Shown here piece after piece: positions 25,085-31,843 of a stretch of 64,000 nucleotides of DNA. The position numbers and the translations under genes were made by a program. The number at the start of each line of letters is the position of its first letter. Positions within the stretch are counted from its first letter, which is position 1. Origin of the DNA: Archaeoglobaceae archaeon (GTDB lineage Archaea; Halobacteriota; Archaeoglobi; Archaeoglobales; Archaeoglobaceae); NCBI GenBank assembly GCA_027028145.1, contig JALVJV010000011.1:1-64000 (forward strand), written 5' to 3'. Under the pieces are notes generated by a model that did no database searches, was not told the DNA's origin, and saw only the letters and a list, made by a program, of their open reading frames with translations.

Positions 25085-25273
25085 TTACTTCGTTCCGCCC
25101 TTAACGTAATACTTCGTCCACTTGAGCTTTCTCGGATTTCGCTTCAGTTCGAGCATATTTTTCTCGCACTTCCTTGAGCAGAAGTATAGGATCTTACCAT
25201 CCCTTCTGACGACCATCTTGCCCGTTCCAGGCTCTATCTCGTAACCGCAGAACGAGCAGATCCTCCTCTCCAT
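25085..25273 (-). CDS. rpl24e: Ribosomal protein L24e
   Basis: 62 residues with a zinc ribbon: [13 protein letters not shown] at the N-terminus and FCSRKCEKN further on, giving four Cys ligands. The ATG at 25271-25273 (MERRICSF) matches the family start; a GTG three codons upstream is an alternative. The gene lies 10 nt after rps28e. Confidence 0.94.
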   Translation of the reverse strand: MERRICSFCGYEIEPGTGKMVVRRDGKILYFCSRKCEKNMLELKRNPRKLKWTKYYVKGGTK

Positions 25274-25283
25274 TCCAACCACC

Positions 25284-25499
25284 TCACTTCACCATGAGCT
25301 TTCTTGCCTCTCTTGCGGTTTCTTTGATCATGAGAACGTCTCCAACCCTTACCGGACCCAAGACGTTTCTCGTGATAATCCTTCCCTTGTTCGGGCCATC
25401 TAAAATCTTAACCTTAACCTGAGTAGCCTCACCGTGCATTCCCGTTCTTCCTATGATCTCGATAACCTGAGCTGGGGCGATGTCCTCCTCTTCAGCCAT
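25284..25499 (-). CDS. rps28e: Ribosomal protein S28e
   Basis: 71 residues of the OB-fold small-subunit protein. It contains [20 protein letters not shown] and ends in [16 protein letters not shown], the family signature. It lies between rpl7ae and rpl24e in the conserved operon. Confidence 0.95.
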   Translation of the reverse strand: MAEEEDIAPAQVIEIIGRTGMHGEATQVKVKILDGPNKGRIITRNVLGPVRVGDVLMIKETAREARKLMVK

Positions 25500-25532
25500 G
25501 GTATCACCTCCGAAGAAATAAATATAAAAAGG

Positions 25533-25895
25533 TTACTTCCTCAACCCGCTGAGCTTCTCGATGATCTGCTTGAGCTCCTTCTTGGCTTCTCCCTCATCTA
25601 TTATGCATGCAGAAGCCGCCGCAACGTCTATTCCGGCCGCTTTACCGAGTTCGTCCTTGCTCTTAACGTATATGTATGGTATGTTCTTCTCCTCGCAGAG
25701 CAACGGAAGGTGGGCTACTATTTCCGGCGGATCAACGTCCATCGCTATGTAAACTAACTTAGCCAAACCCCTTTCAACCGCTTTCGTCGTTTCGTTCGTT
25801 CCCTTCTTTATCTTTCCCGTTTCCCTCGCCTTCTCAAGCAAGGCAAGTGCTTCGTTCTGCAATTCCTCAGGAACCTCGAACCTGACATACACCAT
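25533..25895 (-). CDS. rpl7ae: Ribosomal protein L7Ae (K-turn binding)
   Basis: 120 residues. L7Ae binds K-turns in 23S rRNA, C/D and H/ACA guide RNAs and RNase P RNA. The family core is complete: [29 protein letters not shown], then [16 protein letters not shown] and [19 protein letters not shown]. The ATG at 25893-25895 has the ribosome-binding site GGAGGTG 6 nt upstream; the GTG at 25904 overlaps that site. Its mRNA leader carries a box C/D-like element (25912-25935), suggesting autoregulation. It also serves the C/D sRNAs at 15528-15677. Confidence 0.96.
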   Translation of the reverse strand: MVYVRFEVPEELQNEALALLEKARETGKIKKGTNETTKAVERGLAKLVYIAMDVDPPEIVAHLPLLCEEKNIPYIYVKSKDELGKAAGIDVAAASACIIDEGEAKKELKQIIEKLSGLRK

Positions 25896-25911
25896 ACGAA
25901 CCACCTCCTTC

Positions 25912-25935
25912 CCGTTCAGTCATCATTCATCGGAC
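25912..25935 (-). promoter_or_regulatory. Box C/D (K-turn)-like element in the rpl7ae leader
   Basis: In the mRNA sense the leader reads CCGATGAATGATGACTGAAC, bringing a GATGA box C core and a CTGA box D within one short hairpin-sized segment just upstream of the GGAGGTG ribosome-binding site. L7Ae recognises this type of motif, so binding would mask the ribosome-binding site. The supporting stem is short (two or three pairs), so the fold is uncertain. Confidence 0.45.
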
Positions 25936-25961
25936 TCGGGCTTTAACCAGAAGTGCAGTTG

Positions 25962-25973
25962 AGTATTTATACC
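25962..25973. promoter_or_regulatory. Shared TATA element between rpl7ae and the C5 methyltransferase
   Basis: GGTATAAATAC on the minus strand serves the ribosomal operon, giving a leader of roughly 45 nt. Read on the plus strand (GTATTTATACC) it lies about 24 nt before the methyltransferase ATG at 25991, which would make that transcript leaderless. Confidence 0.55.
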
Positions 25974-25990
25974 TTTTTACCCAGTTTGTC

Positions 25991-26950
25991 ATGTTTAACA
26001 TGAACGTAGTAGACCTCTTCGCAGGAGCCGGAGGATTTAGCAGGGGATTCGAATCGGAGGGATTTAAGGTAGTCGTCGCTGTGGAGAACTTCAAACCCGT
26101 AGCCGAGACTTACAAAACGAACTTTCCAGAAACCGAAGTTATAGTCAGGGATGTAAAGCTCGTTACCGGCAAAGAAATCGAGAGGATCTGCGGAGACGTT
26201 GATGTTTTGATCGGCTCTCCGCCGTGTGAGCCTTTCACATCCGCAAACGCTAAGAGGTTTCCGAAGCCGGAAGATAGGCTTTACGTCGATAAGAGGGGAC
26301 AGCTGACGTTGCACTTCATAAGGCTCGTTAAGGAGCTTAAGCCGAGGATATTCGTAATAGAAAACGTTCCGAAGATAACGGAGCTTAGGGGTGCTCTAAT
26401 AAATGAGTTCAAAAAGATCGGTTACGATATACACTTCAATGTGCTGAAGGCTGAAGATTACGGAAATCCGTCCAGAAGGACGAGAGTTTTCATCTCTAAC
26501 GTTAAAATCGAGCCAAAGCCTGAAGGGAGGAAGAGGAAGGTTATCGATGCTATCGGCGATCTGCCAGAGCCGGATGGCTCGATACCGAATCACGAAATTC
26601 TGCTCAAAATTCCGAAAGGTAAGCTTGAGAAAGTTAGAAGGTTGAAGTGGGGCGAAAGCTTGGTCAGGTTTGAGGGAGCCGGAAGGATGTGCACGAACTT
26701 AACGAGGTTGCATCCTTACAAGCTGGCTCCTACGGTTATGGGGAGTTCGAGGTTTATCCATCCCTTCGAAGATAGATTTCTGACGGTAAGAGAGCACGCG
26801 AGGCTCATGGGTTTTCCTGACGACCATATTTTCGTAGGAGGTAAGAGAGTCCAATACGATATGGTCGGCGAAGCCGTTCCGGTTCCTCTTGCGAGGGCTG
26901 TAGCTAAGGAAATTAAAGTGATTATAGAATCATACTCAAGAACTTCTTAG
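25991..26950 (+). CDS. C5-cytosine DNA methyltransferase, solitary
   Basis: 319 residues with all core motifs of m5C methyltransferases: [28 protein letters not shown] with the catalytic Cys, [39 protein letters not shown] and [18 protein letters not shown]. The target-recognition region between VIII and IX is short, about 90 residues, implying a short recognition sequence. No restriction endonuclease gene adjoins it: one neighbour is rpl7ae and the other an ABC transporter. The 3' end overlaps the convergent ATPase gene by 29 nt. The ATG at 26000 is an alternative start. Confidence 0.92.
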   Translation: MFNMNVVDLFAGAGGFSRGFESEGFKVVVAVENFKPVAETYKTNFPETEVIVRDVKLVTGKEIERICGDVDVLIGSPPCEPFTSANAKRFPKPEDRLYVDKRGQLTLHFIRLVKELKPRIFVIENVPKITELRGALINEFKKIGYDIHFNVLKAEDYGNPSRRTRVFISNVKIEPKPEGRKRKVIDAIGDLPEPDGSIPNHEILLKIPKGKLEKVRRLKWGESLVRFEGAGRMCTNLTRLHPYKLAPTVMGSSRFIHPFEDRFLTVREHARLMGFPDDHIFVGGKRVQYDMVGEAVPVPLARAVAKEIKVIIESYSRTS

Positions 26951-27650
26951 TCCTCTCATGTTTCGGATTCGTGAATATCTCTTCGGGCGTTCCCTCCTCT
27001 ACTATTCTACCGTTGTCCATGAAGATAACTCTGTCCCCCACTTCTCGCGCAAATCCCATCTCGTGCGTTACGACGATCATCGTCATTCCATCCCTCGCAA
27101 GCTGTTTCATGACGTCGAGAACTTCCTTAACGAGCTCCGGATCCAAGGCGGATGTGACCTCATCGAAGAGCATAACTTCGGGATTCATCGCTAAAGCTCT
27201 CGCTATCGCAACCCTCTGCTGTTGTCCTCCGCTCAGTTGGTGCGGATAGTGGTCAGCTTTGTCATCAAGCCCGACCTTCTTCAAAAATTTTATCGCGATC
27301 TTTTCGGCTTCATCCTTCGGAATCTTCTTGACGACCCTCAGCGGTAAAGTTATGTTCTCCAAAGCCGTTAAATGGGAAAAGAGGTTGAACTGCTGGAAGA
27401 CTATCCCTATCCTCTGCCTGATCTTGTTGATGTCTATCTTCGGATCGGTGATGTCTACGCCGTCTAAAATGATCTTACCCCGAGTAGGCTCTTCCAATCT
27501 GTTTATGCACTTAAGAAGCGTCGATTTTCCACTGCCGGAGGGTCCGATGATTACGACTACCTCACCCCTTTCGACTTCCATGTTTATACCCTTCAGCACG
27601 TAGAGATCCCCGAACCTCTTGTGCAGGTCGATGATCTTAAGCAGACTCAT
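26922..27650 (-). CDS. Polar amino-acid ABC transporter, ATP-binding protein
   Basis: About 242 residues of the GlnQ/HisP group. Walker A is GPSGSGKST (near residue 36), the Q-loop [17 protein letters not shown], the signature [17 protein letters not shown], Walker [17 protein letters not shown] and the His switch VVTHEMGFA. The start is the ATG at 27648-27650, which overlaps the permease 3' end by 14 nt. It forms a three-gene operon with the permease and binding protein upstream. Its 3' end runs 29 nt into the convergent methyltransferase. Confidence 0.94.
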   Translation of the reverse strand: MSLLKIIDLHKRFGDLYVLKGINMEVERGEVVVIIGPSGSGKSTLLKCINRLEEPTRGKIILDGVDITDPKIDINKIRQRIGIVFQQFNLFSHLTALENITLPLRVVKKIPKDEAEKIAIKFLKKVGLDDKADHYPHQLSGGQQQRVAIARALAMNPEVMLFDEVTSALDPELVKEVLDVMKQLARDGMTMIVVTHEMGFAREVGDRVIFMDNGRIVEEGTPEEIFTNPKHERTKKFLSMIL

Positions 27651-28311
27651 GACCACCGATCCTCCTCTGAGCGTAATCCACGAGTCTACTTAAAGGTAAC
27701 GTCATCATCAGATAGAACAGAGCAACTCCCAAAAGCGGTGTCCAAGCGTTGAAAGTCACCGCGTAGATCTGCATACCCATCCTCGTAAGCTCGGCTATTG
27801 CGATAACTGAAAGCAGTGACGAATCCTTCAGCAACGCGATGAATTCGTTGCCCAAAGCCGGCAGTATGTTTCTGAAAGCCTGAGGAAGAACGACGTATCT
27901 CATAGCCTGAACGTATGTCATGCCCAGAGATCGAGCGGCTTCCATCTGACCCTTCGGAACGCTCTGAATACCAGCCCTTATTATCTCAGCGATGTAAGCT
28001 CCGCTGTTGATACTCAAAGCTAATATTCCAGCCAATTCCGGCGGGAGTTTGATTCCGGCTTCTGGTAAGCCGTAATAAACTATCATTATCTGAACCAAAA
28101 GTGGAGTCCCTCTTATGAATTCGACGTATGCGGTCGAAATTGCATTCAAAATGGGATTCTTCACGATTCTGAATATGCCGGTTATCGTTCCCAAAATTAA
28201 ACCGAACAAGATTGAGAAAGTTGTAAACTTGAGGGTGACGAGAGCACCGGAAGCTAAATCCGGAAGGATACGGATAAAAAGATTGAAATCGAATTGACCT
28301 ATTCCCGCCAT
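27637..28311 (-). CDS. Polar amino-acid ABC transporter, permease
   Basis: 224 residues with about five membrane helices and the HisM/GlnP inner-membrane signature. The EAA loop reads [25 protein letters not shown] in two overlapping parts at about residues 140-165. It has the typical N-terminal sequence [21 protein letters not shown]. Only one permease gene is present, so it probably works as a homodimer. Confidence 0.93.
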   Translation of the reverse strand: MAGIGQFDFNLFIRILPDLASGALVTLKFTTFSILFGLILGTITGIFRIVKNPILNAISTAYVEFIRGTPLLVQIMIVYYGLPEAGIKLPPELAGILALSINSGAYIAEIIRAGIQSVPKGQMEAARSLGMTYVQAMRYVVLPQAFRNILPALGNEFIALLKDSSLLSVIAIAELTRMGMQIYAVTFNAWTPLLGVALFYLMMTLPLSRLVDYAQRRIGGHESA

Positions 28312-28329
28312 GAATATCCCTCAAAAAAA

Positions 28330-29142
28330 TTAAGATGAGAGCTTTCCAAACCACTTCTCGTATATCTTCTGGTAGGTTCCGTCCTCCTTGATCTCCTTCA
28401 AAGCCTTGTTTATAGCCTTGAGCAGTCCCGGATTGTCCTTTGCAACGGCTATACCGTATTCCTCGTGCGTTAGACTCTTGTTGCCGGTGATAACTTTGTA
28501 ATCTTCTGGACACTTCTTGGCCATCCACAGCGCTATTCCGTTGTCGATTATAACGGCATCCAAGTTACCGTTCTTCAGGTCGAGCAGTGCATCGGGCGTA
28601 GTCTTATACTTCTTGAGTGTGAAATGAATACCCTCCTTGAGAAGTTTTTCGGCGAAGAAGTCTCCCGTAGTTCCAAGCTGAACTCCTACAACCTTTCCTT
28701 CCAAATCCTTTACACCGTGAATTCTGTTGTCGTTGGCTCTAACGACTATAACCTGACTTGCGATGAAGTATGGGTCGCTGAAGTCAACCTGTTTTTCCCT
28801 CTCCTTGGTTATCGTCATCGCACTGCAGATGCAGTCGTATTGGTGTGTGACGAGCCCGGGGATTATGCCCTCCCATGCAACGTTCTTAAATTCCACCTTC
28901 AAGCCAAGCCTCTTGGCAATAGCCTTCATCAGATCGACGTCGAATCCTTCGAACTTCTTCGTAGTCTCGTTTATATATTCGAACGGCGGATACGTCGCGT
29001 CCATTCCTACCGTAAGAACTCCCGGTTTTACGAGCTTGAATCCGGGCGTGGGCGTTGGCGTTGCGGTCTCCTTCTTCACCTGCGCACATCCTATGATCAG
29101 CAGTCCCAAAACCATTGCAATTAGAAACACCTTCCTTATCAT
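28330..29142 (-). CDS. Polar amino-acid ABC transporter, substrate-binding lipoprotein
   Basis: 270 residues of the SBP_bac_3 family. The signal peptide MIRKVFLIAMVLGLLIIGC ends in a lipobox-like Cys at residue 19, followed by a Thr/Pro linker (TATPTPTPG), so the protein is probably tethered to the outer face of the membrane. The ligand-binding core has VGMDATYPPFEYINE, AWEGIIPGLVTHQYDCI, TITKEREKQVDFSDPYF and LDAVIIDNGIALW. The family binds polar or basic amino acids. It is the first gene of the transporter operon. Confidence 0.93.
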   Translation of the reverse strand: MIRKVFLIAMVLGLLIIGCAQVKKETATPTPTPGFKLVKPGVLTVGMDATYPPFEYINETTKKFEGFDVDLMKAIAKRLGLKVEFKNVAWEGIIPGLVTHQYDCICSAMTITKEREKQVDFSDPYFIASQVIVVRANDNRIHGVKDLEGKVVGVQLGTTGDFFAEKLLKEGIHFTLKKYKTTPDALLDLKNGNLDAVIIDNGIALWMAKKCPEDYKVITGNKSLTHEEYGIAVAKDNPGLLKAINKALKEIKEDGTYQKIYEKWFGKLSS

Positions 29143-29166
29143 GGAATGCCGTATGGACTGATGAAG

Positions 29167-29190
29167 GTATAAAAATCAAACGATTTGATT
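29167..29190 (-). promoter_or_regulatory. Promoter and 17-bp palindrome upstream of the amino-acid transporter
   Basis: A minus-strand TATA element TTTTTATACC (29167-29176) is overlapped on its upstream side by the inverted repeat AATCAAA-CGA-TTTGATT (29174-29190). The location over the BRE/TATA region fits a repressor or activator site for the transporter operon. The regulator is not identified. Confidence 0.5.
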
Positions 29191-29224
29191 CTCAAGATTT
29201 TTGATGTAGATAATTGATGTGGAT

Positions 29225-29248
29225 GAACCCGAGTCGCGGGCTCGACAG
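29225..29248 (-). repeat. Partial tRNA-Asp copy (attachment-site remnant)
   Basis: 24 nt (GAACCCGAGTCGCGGGCTCG and four more bases) match the tRNA-Asp gene from the anticodon loop to the T arm with a single mismatch, in the same orientation as the intact gene at 30493-30567. The acceptor and D arm are missing. It abuts a decayed integrase reading frame, so it is best read as one attachment site of an integrated element. Confidence 0.75.
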
Positions 29249-29280
29249 AATAATCGACTACAGGTAAACAACCTGAATAA

Positions 29281-29582
29281 ATCACCATTCTCTTCAAACT
29301 ATTGGTTTATTCCGGAGTCCGTGCTGTGCATGCTGTCGAACTCATTAATACATTCGATAAATCACGACTCATCGAAATTGAAGAGAAAGAGATTGCGAGG
29401 TATCCCATCCTCGAATTTAGCAAGGGGAGGATATTCTGCATACATGCCGTTGAAATTTCCCGAAAATTTAGCTGACACGTAAACCCGCGAGCGTTGGAGC
29501 TATGCACTACTTAGCAGTTACATGCCAAGCTGATAGACTTTACTCCCAACCTTGGATGAGTTACCAATTTGAAAATAATTAA
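29281..29582 (+). pseudogene. Decayed SSV-type tyrosine integrase, C-terminal catalytic part
   Basis: Two fragments in different frames. Fragment 1 (29281-29475) reads LFKLLVYSGVRAVHAVEL and later ARYPILEFSKGRIFCIHA; it aligns with the catalytic-Arg box of the SSV1 integrase (ESGVRLSEIL, and KGVFYVFHI after a YYP segment; recalled, not searched). Fragment 2 (29478-29582) reads RKPASVGAMHYLAVTCQADR and matches the C-terminus around the catalytic Tyr (SSV1: GRKPTRVLTQHYVSLF). The stretch with the HxxR box between them is lost, and stops lie at 29278-29280 and 29473-29475. It begins right after the tRNA fragment, as int(C) does in SSV-type integrations. Non-functional. Confidence 0.78.
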
Positions 29583-29656
29583 GAAATTCCGCTTCAAGTA
29601 TGTTTCAGAACCCCTCTTTACTGTAATCTGTCTATGTAGGTTTCTTCTAAAAATAA

Positions 29657-29903
29657 CTATCTACCGAACAATTCTTTGACAAGAGATTTTTTATCGATTC
29701 CCAAGTGATTGGCGACATCCTTGAGGATGGAGTTGAGAGTTCCGATTTTAAGTGGTTTGTGCCATGGGATTGTAATGTGATGTTCTCCTTTCAAATTTGG
29801 TTGTAAGACGGATGTGACTTCCGGTTTGTCTCGTAATTTCGTAACCGAACTTTTTAAGAAGTTTGGCTAATTCCTCACCGCTGATGTCCCTCGGCAATTT
29901 CAT
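29657..29903 (-). pseudogene. hicA: hicA toxin with a single-nucleotide frameshift
   Basis: The start reads MKLPRDISGEELAKLLKKFG, then YEITRQTGSHIRLTTKFE, the HicA double-stranded RNA-binding fold with its catalytic His in GSH. The frame then shifts: removing one A from the AAA run at 29789-29791 (minus strand) restores GEHHITIPWHKPLKIGTLNS and so on to KELFGR and a TAG at 29657-29659. The total of 247 nt is one more than a whole number of codons. As it stands the product ends after about 51 residues. The start overlaps the hicB stop by 4 nt (ATGA). Confidence 0.85.
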
Positions 29904-30124
29904 AAAGTTATAGCCTCCTGCTTAACGATGTGTAGCCGAATTATCTTCGGTCTCTCTTCTTCGTCAAAATGACACTCCACAGCATCCTTTACCATTTCTT
30001 TTAACTCCTCTAAACTGTCTGCTTGAGTGTAAATAGAATATCCCAAAGCTTGAGCTATGTAACCATCTTCCGTCTCTTCAACAAGAAATATTATCTCTCT
30101 CACCCTTTCCTCTCTTTGTCTCAT
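29900..30124 (-). CDS. hicB: HicB-type antitoxin
   Basis: 74 residues with the partial RNase H-like HicB fold: IIFLVEETEDGYIAQALGYSIYTQADSLEELKEM (given here as a span), and a short C-terminal strand IRLHIVKQEAITL. No separate DNA-binding domain is present, as in the short HicB forms. It neutralises HicA, a ribosome-independent mRNA interferase. The antitoxin is intact while the toxin downstream carries a frameshift. The start ATG is at 30122-30124; a TATA-like element (CATATATTG) lies about 35 nt upstream. Confidence 0.85.
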   Translation of the reverse strand: MRQREERVREIIFLVEETEDGYIAQALGYSIYTQADSLEELKEMVKDAVECHFDEEERPKIIRLHIVKQEAITL

Positions 30125-30347
30125 CAAGACTTATCTGAATTATGTTTTACAATATATGACAAGCTTGAACCAAAGCGAAGTATAACCATTCCGCGTTGAT
30201 ACTGTTAATTAACATGGATTAGAAGGGTGATTTCGGAAAACAGATCAATTTCTGGGGAATATTCAAAGATTATCCTTAAATCTGAGATTGATACTACTAA
30301 CCACCTTCTCCTATAGGAATACCATTACGCCACGCAAACTCCCAAGT
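30125..30347. other. Gene-free stretch inside the element remnant
   Basis: About 220 nt of moderately AT-rich sequence between hicB and the int(N)-like reading frame. It holds the hicBA promoter at its left end (minus-strand CATATATTG near 30153-30161). No reading frame, RNA fold or repeat is recognised in the rest; it is probably degraded element DNA. Confidence 0.5.
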
Positions 30348-30543
30348 ATGATCGATGTATGCTTGCGAATCAATACCGATTTATATCGGCGTTTGAAAGA
30401 AATCGCTAAAATCTCAGGGCTGTTCTATCGCTAATCTCGTTGAACCCAAGCTTATTAAACTCGTAGCGCTGTATGATGTAGGGATTGAAATACGCCCGGG
30501 CCGGGATTTGAACCCGGGTCGCGGGCTCGACAGGCCCGCATGA
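30348..30543 (+). pseudogene. Frameshifted reading frame running into tRNA-Asp; candidate int(N) or ribbon-helix-helix remnant
   Basis: From the ATG at 30348 the frame reads MIDVCLRINTDLYRRLKEIA and KISG, then a stop 28 residues in. Dropping one G from the GGG at 30417-30419 continues it as CSIANLVEPKLIKLVALYD, VGIEI, and then RPGRDLNPGRGLDRPA inside the tRNA-Asp gene, ending with TGA at 30541-30543. The first half looks like a ribbon-helix-helix DNA-binding unit. Its position, reading outward from the element into the intact tRNA, is what an int(N) fragment would have. Either reading is possible; both imply decay. Confidence 0.55.
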
Positions 30544-30567
30544 TAGGCCGGGCTACACCACCCGGGC
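30493..30567 (-). tRNA. tRNA-Asp (anticodon GTC)
   Basis: The cloverleaf folds fully: acceptor arm GCCCGGG paired with CCCGGGC, discriminator G, anticodon stem CGGGC/GCCCG around the loop CTGTCGA (anticodon GTC), and T arm CCGGG-TTCAAAT-CCCGG. CCA is not encoded and there is no intron. The gene served as the integration target for the element whose remnants lie to its 3' side (lower coordinates). Confidence 0.96.
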
Positions 30568-30644
30568 TTCGAGACTAAATTTCATTTGTCGCTTTTTAAA
30601 TGTTTTGGTAAAAAATTCAAAAATTGCCATAAAAATAGGAGCTA

Positions 30645-30848
30645 TTACGTTTTCAGAGCTAACTTGATGTCCTCAGCCTTTACCGTCTTTCTGCCGGCAT
30701 GCTTTGCGATTTCGACAGCCTTCTTTGCAACCTCGGTAGCCCACTCCTCAAGTATCTCGGCTAAAGCCTCTCTTGCGTCTTCACTTACTCTTTCGGCACC
30801 AGCTTTTCTAATCAACCTATCGATTGGAGCAATTGGCAACTCGCCCAT
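30645..30848 (-). CDS. Archaeal histone (HMf type)
   Basis: 67 residues comprising a single histone fold: [34 protein letters not shown], then [19 protein letters not shown] with the RKTV DNA-binding loop. It forms dimers and longer assemblies that wrap DNA. The ribosome-binding site GGAGGTGA precedes the ATG, and a minus-strand TATA element (ACTATATATTTTG) lies about 45 nt upstream. Confidence 0.96.
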   Translation of the reverse strand: MGELPIAPIDRLIRKAGAERVSEDAREALAEILEEWATEVAKKAVEIAKHAGRKTVKAEDIKLALKT

Positions 30849-31084
30849 TCTAAATCACCTCCTTCAATATTCGGCTGAGTTATTCAAAATATATAGTTTT
30901 CGCAAAACTTCATTGTGGTTTGGTCAATTTGCCCTAACCTCTTTAGCCTCATGCCTATTTCTATCTAAAACCGAATTCGTCTGATAGCCGACAAAAACCC
31001 AGTTCTGATCGAACTATAACAATTTATCATGATTTTATCAAATTATACGAAAGGATTATAAGATTGCGATGTTATGGCAAATCG

Positions 31085-31684
31085 ATGAAGTTCAAATGCG
31101 TTCAGTATGACTGGAACGACATCTACGAACTCTGCAAAGAGGTTGCGAAAAAGATAAAGGAATCAAATTTTAAGCCGGATGTGATCGTAGCCGTCGCAAG
31201 AGGTGGCTGGGTTCCAGCAAGAATCTTAGCCGACTTGTTGTTTGTAAAAGAGCTATACAGTGTTAAAGCTGAACACTGGGGGATGGTCGCTACCGAAACT
31301 GGAAAAGCCAAGATTACTCAGCCTTTAACCGTAGATCTGTCCGGCAAGAAAGTTCTCGTAGTCGATGACGTTGCGGACACCGGCGAAACGGTTGAGCTTG
31401 TAGCCAAGCATGTAATGGAGAAAAACGCCAAGGAAGTCAGAACTGCCGTGCTCGACTTCAAACACACGTCGAAGTTCGTTCCGGATTACTACGCCAAGGA
31501 GATGGAAAGCTGGAGGTGGATCGTGTATCCTTGGAGTCTTTACGAAGATGCGAAGGATCTGATTAGCAGAATTGCGAACAACGGGATGAGCGTTGAGGAG
31601 ATAAAGAGGAAGCTTGAGGAGGAGTTCGAGTTTTTCGTAGATGAAGCCATTATCGAGGACGTTTTGAATGACTGCTCTGCTTGA
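31085..31684 (+). CDS. Purine-type phosphoribosyltransferase
   Basis: 199 residues of the type I PRTase fold. The PRPP loop is VLVVDDVADTGET at about residues 98-110, and the N-terminal PPi loop is VAVARGGWVPARILAD. The sequence resembles the archaeal Gpt/Hpt-like group (xanthine-guanine or hypoxanthine acceptor). I start at the ATG at 31085 (MKFKCVQYDW). It lies next to adenine deaminase, so a role in purine salvage from hypoxanthine is consistent. About 235 nt separate it from the histone gene; no feature beyond the histone promoter is seen there. Confidence 0.85.
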   Translation: MKFKCVQYDWNDIYELCKEVAKKIKESNFKPDVIVAVARGGWVPARILADLLFVKELYSVKAEHWGMVATETGKAKITQPLTVDLSGKKVLVVDDVADTGETVELVAKHVMEKNAKEVRTAVLDFKHTSKFVPDYYAKEMESWRWIVYPWSLYEDAKDLISRIANNGMSVEEIKRKLEEEFEFFVDEAIIEDVLNDCSA

Positions 31685-31843
31685 GGTTTGCGAGTGGTAA
31701 AGCAGTGATGATTTTAGCTCGTAGTATCCTCCTTACATAGAGCTTTGGAAAGCGATTTTGACTCGGCACTGAAGTTTCCTCACCCTTAGCGGAGCGGATT
31801 TAGTATAGTTAAGTTTTATCAACAAACGAATCGAAGGTTACAC

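Noticed and set aside
31705-31772. GTGATGA followed 57 nt later by CTGA, like a C/D RNA
   Set aside because: There are no C' and D' boxes and the spacing is too long for an archaeal C/D sRNA.
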